Shown here piece by piece: positions 1 through 5,349 of a stretch of DNA of 8,519 nt. The notes under the pieces were generated by a model. The model searched no databases and was not told where the DNA came from. It saw nothing but the letters and a program-made list of their open reading frames with translations. Made by a program: the position numbers and the translations under genes. The stretch is taken from positions 1 to 8,519 of the forward strand of contig JAGRAS010000050.1 in the NCBI GenBank assembly GCA_020434465.1, given 5' to 3'. This DNA is from Bdellovibrionales bacterium. Lineage in GTDB: Bacteria > Bdellovibrionota > UBA2361 > JAGRAS01. Position 1 is the stretch's first letter. Every line of letters begins with the position of its first letter.

Positions 1-44
1 TCCGCGTGACAGGCGGACGCTCTAACCAACTGAGCTACAGCCCC
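1..44 (-). tRNA. tRNA-Asp (GUC anticodon), truncated by the window edge
   Basis: Read on the minus strand, this is the 5' part of a tRNA. The acceptor arm is GGGGCTG, followed by TA, a D-arm stem GCTC/GAGC, and an anticodon stem TCCGC/GCGGA closing a seven-base loop CTGTCAC. The loop centre is GTC, so it reads Asp codons GAC and GAU. The variable loop, T arm and 3' acceptor strand lie beyond position 1. It is 19 bases downstream of tRNA-Asn in the same orientation, so the two are probably cut from one precursor. Confidence 0.92.
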
Positions 45-63
45 ATCAATAATGGGATGTTTT

Positions 64-139
64 TGGCTCCCCGGGCAGGACTCGAACCTGCGACCCAACG
101 ATTAACAGTCGTTTGCTCTACCAACTGAGCTACCGAGGA
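64..139 (-). tRNA. tRNA-Asn (GUU anticodon), complete, CCA encoded
   Basis: A full 76-base cloverleaf can be drawn on the minus strand. The acceptor TCCTCGG pairs with CCGGGGA (one T-G pair), the D-arm stem is GCTC/GAGC, and the anticodon stem AACGA/TCGTT holds the loop CTGTTAA, giving anticodon GTT. The T arm is GCAGG TTCGAGT CCTGC. The discriminator is G and the terminal CCA is in the DNA at 66-64. Encoded CCA is common in proteobacteria but not universal among bacteria. It lies 120 bases downstream of the recR stop and has its own plausible promoter. Confidence 0.97.
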
Positions 140-153
140 ACCTGTAGAGCTTG

Positions 154-182
154 ATAATCACGAAATTATAAGAATTAGTCAA
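154..182 (-). promoter_or_regulatory. Probable promoter of the tRNA-Asn/tRNA-Asp unit
   Basis: On the minus strand a -35-like TTGACT (182-177) is followed, after exactly 17 bases, by GATTAT (159-154), a 4/6 match to the -10 consensus. Transcription would start near 147, about 8 bases ahead of the mature tRNA-Asn 5' end. A perfect TATAAT also lies inside the spacer, but it has no matching -35 at the right distance. The call rests on spacing and position only. Confidence 0.42.
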
Positions 183-199
183 GAGAAAGGGGGCTCAAG

Positions 200-217
200 T
201 TACTGATTTGACAGTAA
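200..217. repeat. Small perfect inverted repeat between recR and tRNA-Asn
   Basis: TTACTG (200-205) and CAGTAA (212-217) are exact reverse complements around a six-base loop. The stem is short and A+T-rich, and no T-run follows on either strand, so it is not a standard intrinsic terminator. It could be a weak operator or chance. Confidence 0.3.
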
Positions 218-259
218 ATTCGTCAATAATATTTGAAATTTAAGAGGTGGTTAATAGAG

Positions 260-865
260 CTATAGAGAAATTTCATTTCTTCCGGAAAAAGCTCGAGACA
301 ATGTGACTTCGTCGGCATATTCAAGTTCCCCACCTTTTGGTATCCCTTGAGCAAGACGTGAAGTCTTTATTCCAAGCTCACTAAGCATTCGTGCTACATA
401 AAGTGAAGTGGCATCACCCTCAACAGTTGCGCTTGTTGCTAAAATAACTTCTTTGATTTCTTTACTACGAGCACGTTCAGCTAACTCTTTTAGCCTCATG
501 CTTTCAGGGCCTAAGCCTCTTAAAGGAGCCCAAAGACCATGTAAAACATGATAAAGGCCTTTGTATTCTCCTGTTCTTTCAATAGCAATTAAATCCATCG
601 GCTTTTCAACAACACAGATAACTGAATTATCACGATTTGTAGATCTGCAGATATCACATTCATCAACTTCAGTGAAAAAAAAGCATGTCTTACATAAGCT
701 GACTTCATTAGCAGCTTTAATCATTGCTTCAGATAGTGTGTGGGCAAGCTTTCTGTCGTTATTGATTAAGTGATATGCTAATCTTACTGCTGATTTTTCG
801 CCGATTGTAGGCAGCTTTGTTAATTCCTTAACTAGCTTTTTCATTGCACTTGGAAAACCGTGCAT
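260..865 (-). CDS. recR: Recombination mediator protein RecR
   Basis: RecR works with RecF/RecO at single-strand gaps and helps load RecA onto SSB-coated DNA during recombinational repair in the cytosol. The 201 residues match the family's usual ~200. The order is a helix-hairpin-helix (about 14-30, LPTIGEKSAVRLAYHL), a zinc finger with Cys58, Cys61, Cys70 and Cys73, a Toprim domain from about 82 (VVEKPMDL, then TVEGDATS), and the C-terminal signature GGELEYADEVTLSRA. The start at 865 is preferred because AGGAG lies 4 bases upstream; the alternative Met8 has no ribosome-binding site. It follows ybaB by 23 bases, the usual dnaX-ybaB-recR operon order. Arg116 in the PLRGLGPE loop replaces the acidic residue usual there (typically PLDGIGP). 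No intrinsic terminator is visible after the stop. Confidence 0.97.
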   Translation of the reverse strand: MHGFPSAMKKLVKELTKLPTIGEKSAVRLAYHLINNDRKLAHTLSEAMIKAANEVSLCKTCFFFTEVDECDICRSTNRDNSVICVVEKPMDLIAIERTGEYKGLYHVLHGLWAPLRGLGPESMRLKELAERARSKEIKEVILATSATVEGDATSLYVARMLSELGIKTSRLAQGIPKGGELEYADEVTLSRAFSGRNEISL

Positions 866-888
866 AAAACTCCTACTTTAAAAAAAGC

Positions 889-1221
889 TTAAGTTAAACC
901 TGGTATGTTTAAGCCACCAGTTACTTTTGAAAGTTCATTTTCAACTTTGATTTGTACATTTTTTAATGCCTCGTTTGCTGCGGCTAAAATCATTTCTTCT
1001 AAAATTTCCACATCACTTGGATCTACAGCATCTTTTCTTATTTTTATCGACTCAATTAAATTTTCTCCTGTAGCTACTACTTTAACAGCGCCACCTCCAC
1101 TAGTACCATCAGCTTTAAAAGTTCTGGCCACGTCCTGTGCTTTTTGTAAATTAACTTGCATTTTCTGAGCTTGCTTCATTAGCTTGTCTAAGCTTCCGCC
1201 CTGTTTGAATCCTTTATTCAT
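889..1221 (-). CDS. ybaB: Nucleoid-associated protein, YbaB/EbfC family
   Basis: YbaB/EbfC proteins are small dimeric DNA-binding proteins that coat the nucleoid and affect expression of many genes. The 110 residues fit the usual 100-115. The N-terminal helix carries the family signature (LDKLMKQAQKMQ, about 11-22). A Gly-rich turn (GTSGGGAVKVVATG, about 40-53) leads into the beta sheet, and a helix LEEMILAAANEAL precedes a C-terminus ending in Gly/Pro (GGLNIPGLT). The start is supported by a strong AAGGAG at 1233-1228, six bases from the ATG. The gene sits 29 bases after dnaX and 23 before recR, so all three are probably co-transcribed. Confidence 0.96.
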   Translation of the reverse strand: MNKGFKQGGSLDKLMKQAQKMQVNLQKAQDVARTFKADGTSGGGAVKVVATGENLIESIKIRKDAVDPSDVEILEEMILAAANEALKNVQIKVENELSKVTGGLNIPGLT

Positions 1222-1250
1222 TTAACACTCCTTACTAATGTCTAAACAGT

Positions 1251-2966
1251 TTAAACCTCTGTCTTAATTCGTTCAATAGTACTTCCTGGAAAAGTTTTTT
1301 TCAGGCTTTTGATTATTTTACTGTTTTCAGCTTTCGCCTTGATATTGCGCTCTTGCTCTTTTTCAGCCTCTTGCAACTGGTAATGAATTGAACCTGGTTC
1401 AGACTGTCCGTTGACCCCTTTTTCTATCTTAATATTCCAATCAGTAATCCCAGAAAACTTATGTAACTGATGTTTTAAGGTAATCAGATGCTCACTTCTT
1501 TGTAAATAAGAAGCAGTAAACTCAGGTGCTTTCATATGTAAAATACCTGGTGCAAATTCAACAATAGCGATTCTGGCTAATTGTTCAGGTAACATTGGAA
1601 CTTTTGAAGTTTTAACAGAATCAAAAAAATTAACCCAATTCAAGATTTTTGGCTCATTACTGACTTGTTTTTTTTTATCAACCAAAGACTCAGTCTTAGA
1701 CGTGTGTTTTTTTGCTAGAATGTTTTTTGCTGATGTTTTTTTTTGAATGGGAGCTGCTACACTTGCTTCAACAGGCTGTGCCTTAACTATTGGAGATTTT
1801 TTTTTAAGATCAACATCTCCATTTTTTACCATTTTCCTGACTGAGCTTAATATGTTTGCAATATCTTTTACTTTTTCCCTAGTTGCCATTCTAACCACAA
1901 GAGATTCTAAAGCATATCTTGGATACATGCTCCTTATAGCATCGTCTGCACCATCTCTTGCTAAATGAACTAAATCTTGGACATCTTGCGAGCTTTCATC
2001 TCTAACTTGGATAATAAGTTCTTCTGCTGGATCTTTTGGGACAGAAACGCGAGTTAAACCTTGAGTTCCAGAAAACTTCGCTATCAGTAGCTCTCGCCAA
2101 TGTAAGACAAACTCTTTTAAAAATATTGTTGGATCAATTCCGGTTGAAAAAGTTTGATTAATCAACTCTAAAGCTTTATCAGAATTACGGTGAAAAACCG
2201 CTTCAGATAATTCAAACAATACTTTTTTCTCAACTACACCCAATGCAGTTGCAGCATCTGCAGCATTAATCTTATCTTCACAAAACGACTGAACTCTATC
2301 TAGCAATGACTGAGCGTCTCTCATAGAACCATCAGCAAGGCGTGAGATCATAATCAAAGCTTCTTCGTCAATATCAAGAGATTCACTATCCGCAATAAGT
2401 TTAAGTCGATCTCTAATCTCAGTTAGCTCTAAAGCTTTAAAATCAAATCTTTGACAGCGTGAAATTACAGTTTCAGGTATTTTATGTGGCTCAGTAGTTG
2501 CCAAAATAAAAACTGTATTTGGAGGTGGTTCTTCGAGACTTTTAAGCAAAGCGTTAAATGCAGATACGCTTAGCATATGAACCTCATCAATAATATAAAT
2601 TTTATACTTACTTCCAGATGGAGGTAATGAACGAAAATGTTCAATCAATTCTCTAACATTATCAACGGAGTTGTGAGAGGCTCCATCTATCTCTCTAACA
2701 GCCAAGCTATTTCCATGCACTATTTCATTGCAATTTACACATTTACCACAAGGTTCAGGAGTTGAACCTTTTTCACAGTTAAGTGCCTTTGAAAAAATTC
2801 TAGCAATTGATGTTTTACCAACACCACGAGGCCCACAAAAAAGATAAGCATGAGCCACTTTCTCGCGCTTAATCGCGTTAGCTAAAGTCCTAGTCACATG
2901 CTCTTGACCAGATACATCAGTAAAAGTATTAGGCCGATATTTTCTCGCTAAAACAAGATATGACAT
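1251..2966 (-). CDS. dnaX: DNA polymerase III clamp-loader subunit tau/gamma (DnaX)
   Basis: DnaX is the ATPase motor of the clamp loader, which places the beta clamp on primed DNA; its full-length tau form also tethers the polymerase core and helicase. Visible in the 571 residues are Walker A GPRGVGKT (45-52), four zinc-binding cysteines (64, 73, 76, 79), Walker B DEVH (127-130), sensor 1 LATTEPHKIP (from 155), the SRC arginine finger Arg170 and sensor 2 Arg216 (GSMRDAQS). Domain III ends near 375. A Lys/Ala-rich linker (about 380-435) and a tau-type C-terminal domain (about 440-571, ending FPGSTIERIKTEV) follow. The linker carries three A9 runs, listed separately. The start at 2966 has no ribosome-binding site but matches the invariant family N-terminus (SYLVLARKYRP). 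The gene begins 25 bases after the SRP RNA. Confidence 0.98.
   Translation of the reverse strand: MSYLVLARKYRPNTFTDVSGQEHVTRTLANAIKREKVAHAYLFCGPRGVGKTSIARIFSKALNCEKGSTPEPCGKCVNCNEIVHGNSLAVREIDGASHNSVDNVRELIEHFRSLPPSGSKYKIYIIDEVHMLSVSAFNALLKSLEEPPPNTVFILATTEPHKIPETVISRCQRFDFKALELTEIRDRLKLIADSESLDIDEEALIMISRLADGSMRDAQSLLDRVQSFCEDKINAADAATALGVVEKKVLFELSEAVFHRNSDKALELINQTFSTGIDPTIFLKEFVLHWRELLIAKFSGTQGLTRVSVPKDPAEELIIQVRDESSQDVQDLVHLARDGADDAIRSMYPRYALESLVVRMATREKVKDIANILSSVRKMVKNGDVDLKKKSPIVKAQPVEASVAAPIQKKTSAKNILAKKHTSKTESLVDKKKQVSNEPKILNWVNFFDSVKTSKVPMLPEQLARIAIVEFAPGILHMKAPEFTASYLQRSEHLITLKHQLHKFSGITDWNIKIEKGVNGQSEPGSIHYQLQEAEKEQERNIKAKAENSKIIKSLKKTFPGSTIERIKTEV
1668..1805 (-). other. Three A9 tracts in the dnaX linker: candidate slippage/frameshift region
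   Basis: On the coding strand three runs of exactly nine A occur at 1805-1797 (codons Lys388-390), 1744-1736 (Gln408 to Thr411) and 1676-1668 (Lys431-433), plus an A7 at 1713-1707. Shifting by one base in either direction at any A9 run meets a stop soon afterwards. After the first run the extra-A frame reads Ile-Ser-Asn-Ser-stop and the one-less frame Asn-Leu-Gln-stop. A GGAG motif lies 11 bases upstream of the first run, and GGAGAT (1820-1815) can pair with ATCTCC (1797-1792) around it. Products of about 392-436 residues would keep domains I-III and lose the tau tail, i.e. a gamma-like subunit. DnaX in Escherichia coli (ribosomal frameshift) and Thermus thermophilus (transcriptional slippage at an A9 run) does this. 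That it happens here is inference. Confidence 0.55.
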
Positions 2967-2990
2967 AAAATAACAATTTATATAACAAAA

Positions 2991-3088
2991 GCGATCGGGC
3001 GTAACGTATCACAGTGAAGTGTCGCTACGGCTGCTCCCTTCCGGGCCTGACCGGGTTTGCGCCTCCTCTCGCACGCAACCCGACCGCC
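2991..3088 (-). ncRNA. ffs: Signal recognition particle RNA (4.5S, short bacterial form)
   Basis: The minus strand contains the diagnostic SRP domain IV core GGTCAGGCCCGGAAGGGAGC, with the GGAA tetraloop closed by CCC/GGG and the conserved asymmetric internal loop that binds Ffh. The ends pair as GCGGTCGGG (3087-3079) with CCCGATCGC (2999-2991), nine pairs including one G-U. The length is about 98 bases, with no Alu domain, as in the short 4.5S type. The closing stem is followed by TTTT (2990-2987), which may serve as terminator. The RNA partners Ffh and FtsY in co-translational membrane targeting. It stands out as a G+C-rich island in A+T-rich surroundings. The exact ends are estimated from the pairing and the promoter. 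Confidence 0.95.
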
Positions 3089-3095
3089 GTGACTG

Positions 3096-3124
3096 ATTAT
3101 AGCCTAATTCGTGAGCATTACCAG
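3096..3124 (-). promoter_or_regulatory. Promoter of the SRP RNA gene
   Basis: A perfect -10 TATAAT lies on the minus strand at 3101-3096. It places the start at about 3089-3088, exactly where the SRP RNA closing stem begins. At 17-base spacing the -35 is weak (CTGGTA, 3124-3119, 3/6). A better TTGACT (3133-3128) lies 26 bases from the -10, too far for a normal sigma-70 promoter. The -10 and its distance to the RNA are convincing; the -35 is not. Confidence 0.6.
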
Positions 3125-3146
3125 TTAAGTCAAAGATTGCTGTATT

Positions 3147-3602
3147 TTGCATCAGCACTGTGGCAAAAAGCAGCAAGTAAACTTAAGTAAATCTAATATT
3201 ATCAAGCTATTATGGGGTTTGTATGCTGGCACAAGCCTTGCCATTCAAATCAATATGAAAGCAAAGCTCTCTTCAATAATGCTGCAAGAAATTTCATTTG
3301 AGATAAAAAACGGTAAACCTATTTGGGGTTTGCTAAGAGCAAACGAGTATCTTGAGCCTAAATCCGCACTTAGACTTGCTCTAGTAGCATTAGCTAAAAC
3401 TGAAATAAAAATAGATAACAAGGCTTTACTAGAAATGGTTTTTGCAGGTGAAACTCTTAATAAAATTTCAAATTCACACTTAAAAATTCCAACAGAAAAA
3501 GCTAACAAAGATAGAAATATAAAAAAAAGATTTATTCCAGCAAAAAAGATTTCTTTTAACCATAGGAAAAGTCAATTAGAACTTTTAAGAAAAACAGGAT
3601 AA
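3147..3602 (+). CDS. Uncharacterised basic protein, family not recognised
   Basis: I do not recognise this gene. It is the only plus-strand gene here, divergent from ffs and convergent with the J-domain gene, with 20 bases between stops. Codon use (AAA, GAA, GCA/GCT, TTA) resembles that of neighbouring genes, and the charged composition looks protein-like, while the antisense frame over 3245-3508 looks like a shadow. The longest form uses TTG at 3147 (151 residues), but ATG at 3255 (Met37) and 3279 (Met45) are equally possible; none has a clear ribosome-binding site. A two-part layout is visible: a central part (about 45-112) with a Leu/Ala-rich likely helix (SALRLALVALAKTEIKI), then a strongly Lys/Arg-rich tail (about 113-151). 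No signal peptide or cysteine motif is convincing. The basic tail could bind nucleic acid, but nothing shows it. Confidence 0.55.
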   Translation: MHQHCGKKQQVNLSKSNIIKLLWGLYAGTSLAIQINMKAKLSSIMLQEISFEIKNGKPIWGLLRANEYLEPKSALRLALVALAKTEIKIDNKALLEMVFAGETLNKISNSHLKIPTEKANKDRNIKKRFIPAKKISFNHRKSQLELLRKTG

Positions 3603-3622
3603 TTATAATAGAGTGATTACCC

Positions 3623-5293
3623 TTAATCGATAGAAAGCTTCTTTCTTAATTCAAGAAGTTTTTCATAATTTTTCATTGTTCGTAAAAAATCTTCTGATTC
3701 TTCACCCGGTTTGATGTCTGGGTGCGATTTTTTTACCATATCTCTGTATGCTTTTTTCACCTGTTTTAAACTCACTTGGCCACGCAAACCAAATTCCAAT
3801 AATAAATTTTGATATTCTTGCTGCAAAGGATCAATTTGAGTTTTTGGAGTTGGATTAAAGCCTTTAATCTTTGTTTTTTCAACATCTTCTATTATTTGTT
3901 CATAGGTCGCACGAGCCATATCGTCTCGTGCACGATTCTGCCTATTATTAGTACGAATTAAATAGCCGAGGGTTCCTAATAATGGCAAAGCTAAAATAAA
4001 AATCAGCATTGGTAATGGAATATATAAGCCAGCAAAAACTAACTTCAGACGTGTGATAAAAGAAACTTCAGTTTGTATTTCTTTAAGTTTATCATTTGCA
4101 GCAATTTTCAATCCTTGATCTAAGTATAACAGTACTAACGCAACTCTTAGTTGATCATTTGCTTTATCAGGATCTGGTCTAATTTTTCTTATTAGTTCAA
4201 GTTGAGTTTCTGACTTTTGCGGCTCATTATGTTCTAAATATTGATAAAAGTTATATTCTAAATACTCTAAATATTTATTCTTTAATTCACTATCATATTT
4301 ACTAATTTCTTCTAAAAACAAATGTACTTCAAAAGAATGTGTGGTTTGTGGTTCCTTATGAAAAAAATCTAAAATTTCAGCAGCAAGCTGATGAGTTTTT
4401 GGAGTTCTATAATTTAAACTTGCTAATGATAGATACTCTAAAGCTAACTTTGATTTACTATCGTTTAAATATCTTTCAGCATAAATTTGCGACAATCGAG
4501 TAATACCATTATTAATTTCAGCGGTGAACGCAGGATCTATGCTTTGCTGATTTATCATTTTTCTTGCAGCATATGGGCTTTCTTTATAAGAATCAGATAT
4601 TTGTGCGTATGTGTTTACCAAGCTACTAATCGTTTTAGCCTGTGAATCTTGCTGCGGGAACAAAGACTCAAGCGTACTCGATTTTTTCCCTGCTAACTCA
4701 ATCTCATTATTATTAATAGCAAATAAAATTTGCCTAATTGCATATTTGTTAATTTGTGATTTATGGCTATTTGCATCTGGCAATAATTCTTTTTTTACCC
4801 AGGCTATATCCAAGGTACTAACTAAAAATATCAATGCAGCTTTTAGCTCTGGTCTATATTGTTTGAAATTTCCATTCTTAATAAGAGTTCGCAAAAAATC
4901 GAGATCTTCATTAGTATTTTCTAAGATATTTTCTAAACTCTGAATTGTTTCTTGGGGATAATCAGCAAAAGTTAGTGCTAAAGCATCAAATGCAGTTAAA
5001 CACCAAATTAATTTTTTACTGCTCAGAGACTGAATACAAAAATTACTAATTGACTCTATGCCTAGTTGTTTTGTTTTGTCCCAACTTGAAAAAAACTGCT
5101 TAACAATTTCATCATGCGCGTTTTCTTGTTTAACAATTCTGGGATTTCCAAGCACAGAAATTTTTACAGTTGTATCATCTACTTTTTTGTATTCCTGTAT
5201 TGGAAATGTGACTCCAGCTAACTCAATAGTTTCTGCAAATGACAGAATTGGCCAGATAAACAATAAAAATAGCAGCGTTCGATAATGCCTCAC
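3623..5293 (-). CDS. Membrane-anchored J-domain protein with large extracytoplasmic region
   Basis: The 556 residues form an unusual layout. Residues 1-20 are a signal peptide (cleavage likely after SFA, before ETIE). Residues 21-415 are mostly predicted-helical and probably extracytoplasmic, with only two cysteines (86 and 98), which could form a disulfide. One membrane segment spans about 418-446 and is followed by the basic stretch RTNNRQNRAR, so the tail should be cytosolic. The tail ends in a compact J-domain (about 490-550): helix I EYQNLLLEFGL, helix II KQVKKAYRDMVKKS, HPD at 524-526, and a third helix. HPD is the residue triad by which J-domains stimulate DnaK/Hsp70. There is no G/F region or zinc domain, so it is a specialised class C co-chaperone. 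Clients are unknown. The GTG start at 5293 has no ribosome-binding site, but the signal peptide begins right there. It lies 56 bases after the DUF1573 gene and may share its transcript. Confidence 0.85.
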   Translation of the reverse strand: MRHYRTLLFLLFIWPILSFAETIELAGVTFPIQEYKKVDDTTVKISVLGNPRIVKQENAHDEIVKQFFSSWDKTKQLGIESISNFCIQSLSSKKLIWCLTAFDALALTFADYPQETIQSLENILENTNEDLDFLRTLIKNGNFKQYRPELKAALIFLVSTLDIAWVKKELLPDANSHKSQINKYAIRQILFAINNNEIELAGKKSSTLESLFPQQDSQAKTISSLVNTYAQISDSYKESPYAARKMINQQSIDPAFTAEINNGITRLSQIYAERYLNDSKSKLALEYLSLASLNYRTPKTHQLAAEILDFFHKEPQTTHSFEVHLFLEEISKYDSELKNKYLEYLEYNFYQYLEHNEPQKSETQLELIRKIRPDPDKANDQLRVALVLLYLDQGLKIAANDKLKEIQTEVSFITRLKLVFAGLYIPLPMLIFILALPLLGTLGYLIRTNNRQNRARDDMARATYEQIIEDVEKTKIKGFNPTPKTQIDPLQQEYQNLLLEFGLRGQVSLKQVKKAYRDMVKKSHPDIKPGEESEDFLRTMKNYEKLLELRKKLSID

Positions 5294-5349
5294 GACATAA
5301 ACTTTACACTGAACTAAAAAATCTTTACAGACCTTAAAAATTTAGAGAA

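Noticed and set aside
561..773. Plus-strand open frame inside recR
   Set aside because: It is antisense to a strongly supported RecR gene, Ser-rich, with no start signal. The plus-strand frames inside ybaB, dnaX, the J-domain gene, the DUF1573 gene and accC are likewise shadows.
3128..3133. TTGACT as the -35 of the SRP RNA promoter
   Set aside because: It is 26 bases from the good TATAAT, too far for standard sigma-70 promoters.
3245..3508. An 87-codon open frame on the minus strand opposite the orphan plus-strand gene
   Set aside because: Its composition is that of a reverse-strand shadow (Ser/Ile/Phe-rich, no ribosome-binding site), and the plus-strand frame has codon use like the real genes nearby.
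3521..3531. A8 run in the orphan gene as another slippage site
   Set aside because: It is a single run near the end of an uncertain gene and has no functional rationale like the dnaX tau/gamma boundary.
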